A stretch of DNA of 64,000 nt from Gorillibacterium timonense (GCF_001457415.1 NZ_LN881724.1:682001-746000), one strand, 5' to 3'. Shown: positions 8,890-17,538, numbered from the stretch's first letter. Numbers and translations are program-made. Notes: generated from the sequence alone by a model not told the origin.

Positions 8890-10315
8890 ATTGAATCAAG
8901 GCTCCGGTCAAGGTGGTTCCACCCGTTGCACTGGCTGAACCGACAGTGGCTAAAGCCGACAAAGTATAGGTGACATTCCCGGTGCCAGGCGTTAGATCAA
9001 CATGGTTAGCAGTCTGCGCCGTAAATGAGCTGTTACCTGGCCCACTATTATCAATGCTGAAGATCAAAGTCGCTCCGCGGAACAATTGCAATTGGATGAT
9101 GGTATTTCCCGATGTGTTCAGAAAACCGGCAACAGCGGTAAGCCATACTCGATTCCCAACACTAACTCCCGTCATTGTGATCGTATGCAGTGTAGTACTC
9201 GTAGCCCCAATAACGATTGCCGAGCTGCCCGATGTATTGGGACTGTTTTGAGCTACTTGAAACTGCCCGAATATTCCTCCAGTCGCTCCAGTCGCTCCAG
9301 TCGCTCCCGTCGCTCCGACCGCTCCGGTTGCTCCTGCCGCTCCGGTCGCCCCGACCGCTCCAGTCGCTCCGGTCACTCCAGTTGCTCCCGCCGCCCCAGT
9401 CGCCCCGGTTGCTCCAGTCGCTCCGACCGCTCCCGCCGCTCCGGTCGCCCCGGTTGCTCCAGTCGCTCCGACCGCCCCGGTTGCTCCGGTCGCCCCGACC
9501 GCTCCAGTCGCTCCTGCCGCTCCGGTTGCTCCGGCCGCCCCGGTCGCACCAGTCGCACCAGTCGCACCAGTCGCACCAGTCGCTCCTGCCGCTCCAGTCG
9601 CCCCGGTTGTCCCGTTCGCTCCAGTCGCTCCGACCGCTCCAGTCGCTCCGGTTGCTCCGGTCGGTCCAGTCGGTCCAGTCGCTCCTGCCGCTCCGGTTGC
9701 TCCGGCCGCTCCGGCCGCTCCAGTCGCTCCGTTCGCTCCGGTTGCACCCGCCGCTCCAGTCGCTCCGTTCGCTCCGGTTGCTCCGGTCGCCCCGGTTGCC
9801 CCGGTCGCCCCGGTTGCCCCGGTTGCTCCAGTCGCTCCGACCGCTCCCGCCGCTCCGTTCGCCCCGGTTGCCCCGGTTGCCCCGGCCGCTCCGGTCGCTC
9901 CGTTCGCTCCCGTCGCTCCGACCGCTCCGGCCGCTCCGGCTGCTCCAGTCGTTCCCGCCGCTCCGTTCGCTCCGGTTGCACCAGTCGCTCCAGTCGGTCC
10001 TGTGGCTCCTGTTTGTCCGTCTGGCGACGAAGTCAAGATCGTTTGCAAATTAGTTTGCAACAGAGCTTCTCTTAGTAGTACATTATCCATTGTTTTTTTT
10101 ACACTTGCATTTATGGCAAGCAGATCACGAATCGAAGCCGGAGATGGGAGGCCGGGCAGTGTACCTACGGCATATTGGATTTTCTCGGCCTCGGCATTCA
10201 TAACATGTCCGACACTCAAATCCTCCATTGCAAGGGAAGCCAGCAACAGGTTTAACGCATTTTCCCTCGATAAAGTGATAGTGGGAGTGATAGGGGGGAT
10301 GTTAGGTTGAGACAC
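8888..10315 (-). CDS. BclA-like collagen-triplet spore surface protein
   Basis: The protein has three parts. The N-terminal domain of about 100 residues holds [20 protein letters not shown] and [12 protein letters not shown], a segment common to Bacillales spore-surface collagen-like proteins. Next come about 82 uninterrupted Gly-X-Y triplets, almost all GAT, GAA, GAN or GPT. Last is a 130-residue beta-rich C-terminal domain ([10 protein letters not shown] to LTGALIQ) resembling C1q/TNF-like trimerisation heads. It should form a trimeric filament on the spore or exosporium. The start is chosen at GTG 10315, 5 nt after GAGGTGA; an in-frame GTG at 10324 would overlap that site. It lies alone between convergent and divergent units. 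The very low triplet diversity suggests repeat expansion by slippage. Confidence 0.88.
   Translation of the reverse strand: MSQPNIPPITPTITLSRENALNLLLASLAMEDLSVGHVMNAEAEKIQYAVGTLPGLPSPASIRDLLAINASVKKTMDNVLLREALLQTNLQTILTSSPDGQTGATGPTGATGATGANGAAGTTGAAGAAGAVGATGANGATGAAGATGATGANGAAGAVGATGATGATGATGATGATGATGANGATGAAGATGANGATGAAGAAGATGAAGATGPTGPTGATGATGAVGATGANGTTGATGAAGATGATGATGATGATGAAGATGAAGATGAVGATGATGAVGATGATGATGAAGAVGATGATGATGAAGATGVTGATGAVGATGAAGATGAVGATGATGATGATGGIFGQFQVAQNSPNTSGSSAIVIGATSTTLHTITMTGVSVGNRVWLTAVAGFLNTSGNTIIQLQLFRGATLIFSIDNSGPGNSSFTAQTANHVDLTPGTGNVTYTLSALATVGSASATGGTTLTGALIQ
9281..10018 (-). repeat. Coding tandem repeat of 9-bp collagen triplets
   Basis: About 740 bp of 9-bp units (plus strand: variants of GCTCCAGTC, GCCCCGGTT, GCTCCGACC) encode the Gly-X-Y tract. 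The units are degenerate but long enough to vary in number by replication slippage. The opposite strand is incidentally open in two frames. Confidence 0.9.
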
Positions 10316-10584
10316 GGGGATCACCTCATATTCCTATCGAAAGTAAACACTATTACCATATCCAAATTCCATTGAACAAGACACGGACAAACACCTTACT
10401 TTGATCATCTAAGTTTTATTTCAGCTTTACGATCAAACATTGAACGGCACTCCGAGTAAATCGACATCTTGTATCAGACTCTTCAAAGACACCAATCCGA
10501 GAAAAAAGCCGAACGGTGGCGAACGAAAAATGGGCGCTATAACCACCCCTAAATAGATATTCCCATTCCAAGCCGCCACCTATC

Positions 10585-11080
10585 TCATTTCAAAGCACAC
10601 AAATCCCTATGCCATACGGCGGCTTTTTTATATTGGACGCAGGGCACATCTTTCATATTCATTTCTCCCACAAGTGGTTTCATTTCATCAATGGCATTCA
10701 TGTTTTCCATATAGCTTAGTAAGATTTCCTTGTCGTACTCTTTCAAACGGCTATACTCTAACTTTTTTAGGGTGAAGTCGGTCATGCTGGATCGCATATC
10801 CAATTCGCTCATTGCATGAGCAAAACCCTGTTTTTGTTAATCCACAATAGTAGGATAGAAAGCCCGCCATTTTGCGCCGGGTACGGGACAGTTTTTACCT
10901 ATAATTTTCTGGCGTCATCTCTAAGATTTCTCCTGCAATCTTCTGCATCATGGACGGAGCCTACCATTCGTAAAGAAAGATAAAAATAAAGTCTTGAATA
11001 CTTGCAAGTAGCTTTTCCAACGCAGCACCGTTGCCGCCTGCCGCAAGTTCAATTAACTCATTTACCTTTGATGGTTCCAA
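10585..11080 (-). pseudogene. Decayed ECF-type RNA polymerase sigma factor
   Basis: Reading from TTG 11080 (AGGAGG just upstream) gives SKVNELIELAAGGNGAALEK and LASIQD, matching the start of sigma region 2. An in-frame TAG follows at 10961-10963. The same frame resumes as IAGEILEMTPENYR, a TAA at 10895-10897, then KLSRTRRKM, YYCGL, a C-x-C and NERIGYAIQHDRLHPKK, matching region 4 and the Cys-containing tail of a Firmicutes sigma-70 subfamily. A run of six A (10763-10768 on the plus strand) shifts the frame, after which LEYSRLKEYDKEILLSYMEN continues to 10585. Roughly 100 central residues are missing. Two stops, a deletion and a frameshift make function unlikely. The 270 bp between this and the collagen gene show no gene. 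Confidence 0.72.
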
Positions 11081-11118
11081 TCCCTTACCTCCTGACCTTT
11101 TTGCTAGATTAGACAATA

Positions 11119-11403
11119 TCATTTTGCCTGTGTGACAGGTTTTGCGAATATAACTGAACGAATCAATGCTGCGCTTGCAAAATAGAAAAACACCGCTTCG
11201 TTTAGTAAAGTGAAAATACGACCCATCACTACCAGAAGAGGTGGAGCCTCAAATAGTAAAACGGATTCTTCCATATAGTCACATTGGCATTTCGGAGAGC
11301 TTAATACCCTCATGTCGGTGGATCTATAAACAAAGTGGGTATCCTTCATTATTTTGTCAACATTTAAGGGACTGTTTTCCCATGTAAGCAGATGTATAAT
11401 CAC
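11119..11403 (-). CDS. Doubtful small ORF, unknown
   Basis: Not recognised. The 94-residue frame upstream of the decayed sigma factor contains CQCDYMEE and a hydrophobic stretch near residues 55-85. No Shine-Dalgarno site precedes its ATG, and the region is AT-rich like the pseudogene. It may be a remnant of a gene once paired with the sigma factor, or chance. Confidence 0.2.
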   Translation of the reverse strand: MIIHLLTWENSPLNVDKIMKDTHFVYRSTDMRVLSSPKCQCDYMEESVLLFEAPPLLVVMGRIFTLLNEAVFFYFASAALIRSVIFAKPVTQAK

Positions 11404-11473
11404 GATAATGGAATCAGCATGAGCACTGGATTATATAGAGACATTCGGAGGAAGAACGGTAGGAGGTGCGCTC

Positions 11474-12040
11474 ATGATCATTGCGGAGCAAGACTATTTG
11501 GTAAAAGGAGTATCCTATTCGATCCGATCGGCGGCTCGTGGAGATGCTGCAGAATTGTCCGACCTAAGGGTGATGATTGACGGAGAGACGGAATACTTGG
11601 ACCGGGAAGCGGGGGAGGCGTTTCTCGATCAAACGGCCTTTGAGCAGATCATAAGGACGGATACGGAGAGTCCAAGGAACCTTTTTCTGGTGGCGGTGGC
11701 CCATGATCGGATTGTAGGGTTTTCAAGATGTGAGGGATCTTCCTTGAAGAGACTTTCCCATAAAGTCGAATTTGGGATTTGCATTATAAGAGAGGCTTGG
11801 GGATACGGCATCGGGAAGAACTTAATGAAAGAATCCATTACCTGGGCCGATAGCAGCGGCATCAAGAAGATCGCCCTTCATGTGTTGGCAACGAATCATA
11901 AAGCGATTGAGCTGTACAAGCATTTTGGTTTTGAAGTCGAAGGACGATTAAGAAACGATAAATTCCTTTCCGACGGCAACTATTACGATACTATCGTGAT
12001 GGGAAGGATTCAGGGAGGAGTTCACGATGAGCATTCATGA
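11474..12040 (+). CDS. GNAT-family N-acetyltransferase
   Basis: The 188-residue GNAT resembles ribosomal-protein or general amine acetyltransferases. It shows SIRSAARGDAAELSDLR at the N-terminus, FGICIIREAWGYGIGKNLM with the acetyl-CoA loop, LHVLATNHKAIELYKHFGFE and the terminal DGNYYDTIVMGR typical of this group. AGGAGGTGC precedes the ATG. Its end overlaps the DinB-like gene by 14 bp, so the pair is cotranscribed. The acceptor is unknown. Confidence 0.93.
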   Translation: MIIAEQDYLVKGVSYSIRSAARGDAAELSDLRVMIDGETEYLDREAGEAFLDQTAFEQIIRTDTESPRNLFLVAVAHDRIVGFSRCEGSSLKRLSHKVEFGICIIREAWGYGIGKNLMKESITWADSSGIKKIALHVLATNHKAIELYKHFGFEVEGRLRNDKFLSDGNYYDTIVMGRIQGGVHDEHS

Positions 12041-12554
12041 GGAATTGGAGAACCGCATCCGATCCAGCTTCACTCGCTTACTTGAATTATCCGAGGAAGA
12101 ATTTGCGAAGAAAGAGCGTCCCGAGAAATGGTCGAAGAAAGAAATTCTAGGTCATCTGTGCGATTCCGCTGCAAACAATCACTATCGATTCGTCAGAGCA
12201 GCCATCTCGAAAGAACCGATCAAGATCGAAAGCTATCAACAGAACGAATGGGTGGCCTTGCATGGCTATCAGACTTTCTATACCGGTTCCGAATTGGTGG
12301 CTCTATGGCAGCAGGCAAATAAACAAATTCTTTGTGTGCTGAAGACTTTGACCGATGAACAGTATGGCAACCCGCTGTACTTAGCGGATGGTTCTTCGGC
12401 GACGTTGGAATGGCTTGTCGACGATTACCTCCAGCATCTGATGCATCATATGAATCAAATCTTCCCGGATACTCCCTTGCGTGACGATGATGGGGTGGAT
12501 CGCATTAGTTGGGGGCTGGACGATCAAACAAATCGTTCATCATCTGGCGGATAA
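12027..12554 (+). CDS. DinB-fold protein
   Basis: The 175-residue protein has the DinB/YfiT four-helix metal-binding fold. The first His is in KKEILGHLCDSAANNH and the others in DDYLQHLMHHMNQIF. Several relatives are thiol-dependent transferases (bacillithiol in Firmicutes), but no substrate can be assigned. It overlaps the upstream GNAT gene and has GGAGG before its ATG. The last 20 or so residues (after DTPLRDDDG) run into a region that in another frame encodes part of a second DinB-like protein, so the native C-terminus may have been altered by a rearrangement. Confidence 0.85.
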   Translation: MSIHEELENRIRSSFTRLLELSEEEFAKKERPEKWSKKEILGHLCDSAANNHYRFVRAAISKEPIKIESYQQNEWVALHGYQTFYTGSELVALWQQANKQILCVLKTLTDEQYGNPLYLADGSSATLEWLVDDYLQHLMHHMNQIFPDTPLRDDDGVDRISWGLDDQTNRSSSGG

Positions 12555-12667
12555 TGATATGAACATTCTTTTTCGGTTCAATGGAAACCGCAATTCAACG
12601 GTTGTTATGGCACGATAGACATCATTTGGCTCAAATCGAAGCGGCAAAGAAGAGAGCGAATGAATAG
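12487..12667 (+). pseudogene. Remnant of a second DinB/YfiT-like gene
   Basis: In the frame starting at 12487 the sequence reads GWTIKQIVHHLADNDMN, a typical first metal-binding helix, before a stop at about 12614. A second frame from ATG 12581 reads METAIQRLLWHDRHHLAQ then IEAAKKRANE, the typical C-terminal helix with the H-x-x-H-H pattern. The roughly 90 residues that should lie between are missing. This is the two ends of one deleted gene, partly overlapping the tail of the intact DinB gene. Confidence 0.65.
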
Positions 12668-12715
12668 AGCGGATGATTAGTGAAGAGCACTTCTTTCGGA
12701 GATGAGAGGGAGACC

Positions 12716-13231
12716 ATGAGCATTGTACAACCGGGAACCGAAGATTTGTCCGACATCATGCAACTGTTCCGGTCATGCAGGTGGAGTATGGAAGCGGACG
12801 GAATTTTTCAATGGAATGACTACTATCCGAATCCGGACGTCATTCAAGAAGATCATGAGAAAGGCACTCTGTATGTATACAAGCTGGATGAGATCATCGT
12901 CGGCGTCGTCACCTTCGATGAGGAGCAGGCAGAGGAATACGGTCAATTGGATTGGACTTATGATGGGGGAAGGGCGATCGTCATCCATCGGCTCGCGGTT
13001 CATCCCCGCTATCAAGGACAAGGGATTGCCCGGAAGCTCATGGATTTTGCCGAGACGACCGCTTTTCAATGCGGCTATGAATCGGTTCGGTTGGATGCAT
13101 ACAGCGGGAACGAAAGGGCTCTTCGGCTCTATGATAAGCTTGGCTATAAACACCGAGGAGAAGTAAATTTCCCGTGGCGAGAACTCCCCTTCCATTGCTT
13201 GGAGAAAAGGCTATCCAAACCAGTTGAATAA
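12716..13231 (+). CDS. GNAT-family N-acetyltransferase
   Basis: The 171-residue GNAT has IHRLAVHPRYQGQGIARKLM with the Q-x-x-G-x-A loop near residue 105 and RLDAYSGNERALRLYDKLGY near the C-terminus. It resembles the RimI-like subgroup. ATG 12716 is preceded by GAGGGAG; a GTG at 12680 in frame lacks a good ribosome site. It ends at a terminator shared with the convergent GH43 gene. Substrate unknown. Confidence 0.9.
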   Translation: MSIVQPGTEDLSDIMQLFRSCRWSMEADGIFQWNDYYPNPDVIQEDHEKGTLYVYKLDEIIVGVVTFDEEQAEEYGQLDWTYDGGRAIVIHRLAVHPRYQGQGIARKLMDFAETTAFQCGYESVRLDAYSGNERALRLYDKLGYKHRGEVNFPWRELPFHCLEKRLSKPVE

Positions 13232-13245
13232 GGCGAGACCAAAGC

Positions 13246-13275
13246 AAAAAGCCGATCCAGAGGGATCGGTTTTTT
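13246..13275. terminator. Bidirectional terminator (GNAT / GH43)
   Basis: CCGATCC pairs with GGATCGG around AGAG. The hairpin is flanked by A5 on the left and T7 on the right, so it can stop transcription from both sides. Confidence 0.8.
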
Positions 13276-13318
13276 GAGGTGGAATTATTCGTGATCGGCT
13301 TCGTAGAAACGGAAACGG

Positions 13319-14308
13319 CTAGTCCGTAGGACGATGAGGATCAATGGTCTGGATCGTGCCATCATCGTTGTAGTGAAGCTCTGTATATTTTACGCAGCGT
13401 TTATTGTCAGCCCCACCCGATAGGGAGCTGTCGTGATAGAACAGGTACCATTTTCCCTGAAAGGAAACGATGGAATGATGGGTGGTCCATCCCACGACTG
13501 GCGTCAAGATTATACCTTTATAGACATAAGGTCCTTTCGGGTTCCTGCTCATCGCATAAACGATGGTATGGGTTGTCCCTGTGGAATAGGACAGGTAATA
13601 ATAGTCGTTAAATTTGTGAACCCAGGGTCCCTCAAAATATCTCCGCTCCTCGTCACCGGCTACCAGTGGATTTCCTTCTTCATCGAGGATCGAAATTTCC
13701 TGCGGTGTTTCTATAACGGTAAGCATATCCTCGCTTAATTCCGCGACCCTCGGTCCGAAAGCGGGAGCATCCGCGGCAGGGCCATCTCCTTCCGGGTCGA
13801 ACGTACCGGATTGCCATTTCTCCAGTTGTCCTCCCCAAAGACCACCGAAATAGAGGTAGGCTTTGTTGTCGTCATCGACGAAAACGGCGGGATCGATGCT
13901 GTAGCTTTTCGGAATGGGATTCGGCTCCGGCACGAAAGGCCCGGCAGGTGAAGAACTCGTCGCAACGCCGATTCTGAAAATATCGTCCTCGTCTCTCGCA
14001 GGGAAGTAGAGATAATACAGTCCATTCTTATAAGCGGCATCCGGTGCCCACAATTGCTGCTTGGCCCACGGAATATCTCGCAGGTGCAGGGCTTCCCCAT
14101 GGTCTACACAAGGGGAATGGAAGTCATCCATGGATAGAATATGATAATCCTCCATGTCGTATTGATCTCCGTTGTCATTGGAGGTCATGGCATGATCCAG
14201 ATCGTGGGATGGATAAATGTAGAGCTTGCCTTCGAATACATGCGCAGAAGGATCTGCCGTATACATATGGGTGACTAAGGGCTCGTTCGGCTTCGCAGGC
14301 TTTGTCAT
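13319..14308 (-). CDS. GH43 glycosidase (arabinofuranosidase/xylosidase type)
   Basis: The 329-residue single-domain five-blade beta-propeller shows the three GH43 acidic residues: Asp in TADPSAHVF (general base), Asp in YSIDPAVFVDDD (pKa modulator) and Glu in RYFEGPWVHK (general acid). There is no signal peptide or carbohydrate-binding module, so it acts on imported arabino- or xylooligosaccharides. Specificity is not resolvable here. TAAGGAG lies before the ATG at 14308. A cre-like site lies about 80 bp upstream. It is a single-gene unit. Confidence 0.92.
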   Translation of the reverse strand: MTKPAKPNEPLVTHMYTADPSAHVFEGKLYIYPSHDLDHAMTSNDNGDQYDMEDYHILSMDDFHSPCVDHGEALHLRDIPWAKQQLWAPDAAYKNGLYYLYFPARDEDDIFRIGVATSSSPAGPFVPEPNPIPKSYSIDPAVFVDDDNKAYLYFGGLWGGQLEKWQSGTFDPEGDGPAADAPAFGPRVAELSEDMLTVIETPQEISILDEEGNPLVAGDEERRYFEGPWVHKFNDYYYLSYSTGTTHTIVYAMSRNPKGPYVYKGIILTPVVGWTTHHSIVSFQGKWYLFYHDSSLSGGADNKRCVKYTELHYNDDGTIQTIDPHRPTD

Positions 14309-14389
14309 AGGAATCGCTCCTTAGCTTAGGGATGGAAATAGGCGCTAGCTTCACTTTATCAGATATACAAGTAGGAAGCCATGCCGATT

Positions 14390-14403
14390 TGTAAGCGGTT
14401 TAT
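14390..14403 (-). promoter_or_regulatory. Candidate cre (CcpA) site upstream of GH43 gene
   Basis: TGTAAGCGGTTTAT matches the cre consensus TGWAANCGNTNWCA at 12 of 14 positions. Its position in the GH43 promoter region fits carbon catabolite repression. Confidence 0.45.
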
Positions 14404-14526
14404 TTATGAAGAAAAATCCAAACGGTCAACGTTCATGCTGTGGTACTATATTCATACGAAACCTAATCACATGCCATTAATGAAAATGAAACTCCACGGC
14501 AGAGTATTGCCGTTCTGTATTTTCTC

Positions 14527-14670
14527 TTGAGTACACCACTCACAGCGGTATGGTTGATGGTAGCGACTGTTATCATTCCGGTCATCGCTTTGCCGGTATC
14601 TTTTCTGGTCGGGTTATGGAAAGATATTCGATATTATCGAGGAATACGAACAAACCATTTTCATGAATAA
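14527..14670 (+). other. Possible small membrane peptide or membrane-gene remnant
   Basis: The 386 bp between the GH43 and the next gene hold the GH43 promoter and one protein-like frame. From TTG 14527 it reads STPLTAVWLMVATVIIPVIA then LPVSFLVGLWKD, a clear transmembrane stretch ending in a basic tail. The same frame stays open upstream without a start codon, and no ribosome site is seen. It may be a broken membrane gene or a tiny protein. Confidence 0.3.
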
Positions 14671-14694
14671 AGCGTTCATCTAGGAGAGGAAATC

Positions 14695-15468
14695 ATGAAG
14701 GAAAATAATAAATTTTTAGCGAAGCTGTGGATTCCGATCGTATTGCTTATTATTTTTGCTTCCATTGGCTTAGTGCGAGAAATTAGCGAAGCTTGGACCT
14801 ATGTCCTGATTCCTGTAATCGTCCTACTCTTTTTTTATGTGATCCGAGTACGAGTGAAGAATAGGGTAAAGGCGGCATTGCAACATCAGACTCCCGATAA
14901 ATTGATTGAAACAATTGCATCGCCGTTAAGGGGCAGTGTTCGAAAAGAGCTTCAAGAACCTTTTTATGTCTATAATACGGCGTTATCTTATGTATTCTAT
15001 GGGGAGCTTGATAAGGCTGCTTCCGTTATGAACACAATCGAGTGGGAAACCAAAGAACCGATGTTCCAGGCCTTAAACGATTCGATTAGGAGTCAAATTC
15101 AGTATTTCACCAACGACATCCATTCCGGTCTTGCAAATGCACGTAGAGCTAAAGCATTGGCTGCAACATCGTCTTTTCCAGGCGCGAAGAAGAGTGCCGA
15201 GGTATATGAGGCGTATGTGGAGGTTGGAGAAATTGTCGGCTGGAACAGGAATGACGATCTTATTCGAAGTCTTGAGCAAAAATATCAAAAAATGCCCTTG
15301 CTGCCAAAGTTGATCATCGCGTGGGGGTTAATGAACGGTTACCACCAACGAAATGAAACGAAAAAATGCGAGGACATGCTTGAATTCTGCAAGAGCAGTG
15401 CACCCCACTGCAAGGGATTAGTGAAGATTGTGGGCAGAGGTACACAGGATGAGATCAACTTCAACTGA
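14695..15468 (+). CDS. Membrane-anchored protein of unknown function
   Basis: Not recognised. The 257-residue protein has two closely spaced N-terminal transmembrane segments (about residues 9-27 and 33-50), then a cytoplasmic, mostly helical domain with TPR-like character (FYVYNTALSYVFYGELDKAA). The end contains CEDMLEFCKSSAPHCKG with three cysteines. GGAGAGGAAATC gives a strong ribosome site. The following M24 gene starts 22 bp downstream. Confidence 0.75.
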   Translation: MKENNKFLAKLWIPIVLLIIFASIGLVREISEAWTYVLIPVIVLLFFYVIRVRVKNRVKAALQHQTPDKLIETIASPLRGSVRKELQEPFYVYNTALSYVFYGELDKAASVMNTIEWETKEPMFQALNDSIRSQIQYFTNDIHSGLANARRAKALAATSSFPGAKKSAEVYEAYVEVGEIVGWNRNDDLIRSLEQKYQKMPLLPKLIIAWGLMNGYHQRNETKKCEDMLEFCKSSAPHCKGLVKIVGRGTQDEINFN

Positions 15469-15490
15469 CACCGGCAAAGGAAGGTTAAAC

Positions 15491-16105
15491 ATGGATGCAC
15501 AAGAGTTGGCGATTCTAGCTTGTCAAAAATCGAAAGAGTTTCTTAAACCGGGAATCTCCGAGAAAGCATTCGCTGCGAAGTGTGAAGAGATCATGTACTC
15601 ACTGGGAGCGGAGGCCCTTTGGTACCCGATGCTTGTTAATTTTCATAAGAATACGATCTATTGTACCCGTGGCAACCATTTGCCAGCAGAGGATGCTATC
15701 CTGAGGGAAACTGACATCGTTCTCGTTGATTTTAGTCCGATGAAGAATGGTTTGTGGGGAGATTACTCGGAGACCCTTGCGGTAGGTCATGATCCCCTTT
15801 TTCATTGTTTGATCACCGATGCCAGACACATTTTTGAGTTAACTTACGCCTATGCGAAACATTCCGAGACGATTGGGGAGCTTTTCAGATTTTGCGAACA
15901 GCTCATCCAAGCAAAGGGATACAAGCTGCTTGACCCCAATGGAAATATCGGACATTCCATCGAAGATTATGACAACCAAGATAAACGCATCTACATCAGT
16001 CCCGATCATGAGTCTATTCGGTTGAAGGGGAAAAGATGGGCCATTGAGCCGCATATCGGCATAGGCAATTATGGGGCCAAATTCGAGAATGTAATTGAGC
16101 TATAA
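15491..16105 (+). CDS. M24-family aminopeptidase-like protein
   Basis: The 204-residue protein is a compact pita-bread (creatinase/methionine aminopeptidase) domain. The metal ligands are all in place: Asp in VLVDFSPMKNGLWGDYSET (two), His in GNIGHSIED, Glu in WAIEPHIGIG and Glu in KFENVIEL. It lacks the N-terminal creatinase-like domain of Xaa-Pro dipeptidases, so it is a short M24 member, probably a cytoplasmic dipeptidase. The ATG at 15491 has AAGGAAGG in front; an in-frame GTG at 15428 would begin inside the upstream gene. Confidence 0.87.
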   Translation: MDAQELAILACQKSKEFLKPGISEKAFAAKCEEIMYSLGAEALWYPMLVNFHKNTIYCTRGNHLPAEDAILRETDIVLVDFSPMKNGLWGDYSETLAVGHDPLFHCLITDARHIFELTYAYAKHSETIGELFRFCEQLIQAKGYKLLDPNGNIGHSIEDYDNQDKRIYISPDHESIRLKGKRWAIEPHIGIGNYGAKFENVIEL

Positions 16106-16244
16106 GGCTGACTTGTTGAAAAAAAGCGAACAAGCATTCTGTCCGAGAGAGAGTCGCTGTGGTAAACTAGAGGACATATGATGTTCATGGGAAGCCTATG
16201 TTCCGCTCCTTTTCCAACCATCAGGAATGACAACGAGACTAAAT

Positions 16245-16285
16245 AAACCCGCCTCAAGCTTGAAGCCGAAGGTGGGTTTTGTCCA
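16245..16285 (+). terminator. Rho-independent terminator
   Basis: AAACCCGCCT pairs with AGGTGGGTTT (one G-T pair, 15-nt loop), followed by TTGTCCATTTTTTT. It ends the M24 unit. Confidence 0.75.
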
Positions 16286-16308
16286 TTTTTTTGCGAAGGG
16301 ATGAAACG

Positions 16309-17049
16309 ATGAACGGCCTTATGGATTACGCAACTCTTAAAGATAGTTGGAATGACCATCATAAGAAGCTGACCGGCCTGATCCTTAAACCGAATGAATA
16401 CGATCACACGCTTGCCCTATTCTTGAACCAACATGCATTGCTGTATTCGTCAAAATTGACTCGATCCGCACAGACTACTTTTGAAGACGCTCTATTCCGG
16501 GATGCAGAGGAAGATACCTTGCGCAAATATCCGGTTAACGTTCCCGGTACAATCAACTCCATCGTCTGGCATGTGTGGCACATCGCCCGAATTGAAGATA
16601 TGACGATGAATGTACTGGTAGCAGATCAAGACCAAATTTTTTTCACGGGCAATTGGGATGAGTCGCTCGCTGTTGATTATGCTCATACGGGGAATGGAAT
16701 GACAGAAGCGGAGATTGCGGACCTTAGCTTCCAGATCGACATTGCAGCCCTGCTCTCTTACCGACTAGAGGTGGGGAAGAAGACGAGAGAAATCATAGGC
16801 TCCTTACGGCCTGAAGATTTTAAGCGTAAGGTCGAACCTGGCAAGATACAGAAGCTTGAAGAACAAGCGGCTGTTAAGAAGGAAGCCTCATGGTTATTGG
16901 ATTATTGGGGAAGCAAGACGATCGCCGGCTTGGTTCTCATGCCCGCAACGAGACATAACTTTCTGCATCTGAACAAATCCATCCGAATTAAGCAAAAGCT
17001 GCAGAAAATCAAGGATACGGAAGTTTTTCCGATGGTAGGATCGGAATGA
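16309..17049 (+). CDS. DinB-superfamily protein
   Basis: The 246-residue protein is a longer DinB-like four-helix protein. The metal-site helices are visible in NSIVWHVWHIARIEDMTMN (residues about 80-98) and the C-terminal ATRHNFLHLNK. Proteins of this type are annotated only as DinB-family. ATG 16309 follows AAGGGATG; an in-frame TTG at 16279 lies within the terminator. Confidence 0.8.
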   Translation: MNGLMDYATLKDSWNDHHKKLTGLILKPNEYDHTLALFLNQHALLYSSKLTRSAQTTFEDALFRDAEEDTLRKYPVNVPGTINSIVWHVWHIARIEDMTMNVLVADQDQIFFTGNWDESLAVDYAHTGNGMTEAEIADLSFQIDIAALLSYRLEVGKKTREIIGSLRPEDFKRKVEPGKIQKLEEQAAVKKEASWLLDYWGSKTIAGLVLMPATRHNFLHLNKSIRIKQKLQKIKDTEVFPMVGSE

Positions 17050-17076
17050 TATCAGGGAAAGCGGGGTGACTGATTC

Positions 17077-17538
17077 ATGAACAAGACCTATGCGATCAAA
17101 CTACCCACATCCGTGTATATCCAATTCGCATGTTTATTCTTATTAATCGCTATTCAGTTACCAAATCTGTTGTTTTGGTTGAGAAATTCACGACCTGTCG
17201 CTCCAATCGTAATCTCATTGGCAGTCATTTTAAGTCTAGCAGCTGTAGCGTCTGTTCAATTTTTTATGTTCTTGAGAAAGAACGATCGCTTGGAAATCAC
17301 AGAGAACTTCATTCGAATAAGCCCGATGGAAGCACCATTAGCGGACATTGAGAGAATAATCGTCCATGGTTATTTTTTTCAGAGTATTGGAATCAAGCGA
17401 CGCGGCAAAAGGTTCGTTTCCTTCTATTTTCATTTCCGTTTCGAAGACAACGAAGATGAACATGTAAAAGAATTCCTGCAGTGGGCAGGCAGGAACGGAA
17501 TAGAAGTAACCCACGGAAGAATAATTAGATGGATTTAG
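17077..17538 (+). CDS. Small membrane protein with PH-like domain
   Basis: The 153-residue protein has two transmembrane helices (about residues 14-34 and 42-65) followed by a beta-rich segment (LEITENFIRISPMEAPLADI) ending in a short helix, the pattern of bacterial PH-like (YcxB/DUF304-type) domains. Function unknown. It begins 27 bp after the DinB gene and ends 44 bp before the next gene's chosen start, so it is likely in the same operon. Confidence 0.7.
   Translation: MNKTYAIKLPTSVYIQFACLFLLIAIQLPNLLFWLRNSRPVAPIVISLAVILSLAAVASVQFFMFLRKNDRLEITENFIRISPMEAPLADIERIIVHGYFFQSIGIKRRGKRFVSFYFHFRFEDNEDEHVKEFLQWAGRNGIEVTHGRIIRWI

Noticed and set aside
9281..10018. Possible CRISPR array from regular repeats
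   Set aside because: Repeat unit is 9 bp with no spacers and encodes Gly-X-Y triplets.
9086..10075. Long plus-strand Arg/Ser- and Pro/Leu-rich frames opposite the collagen gene
   Set aside because: They arise from the 9-bp repeat composition and have no ribosome site; the minus strand gives a coherent three-domain protein.
10316..11470. Insertion sequence or integrative element around the decayed sigma factor
   Set aside because: No transposase or integrase frame, terminal inverted repeats or target duplication could be seen.
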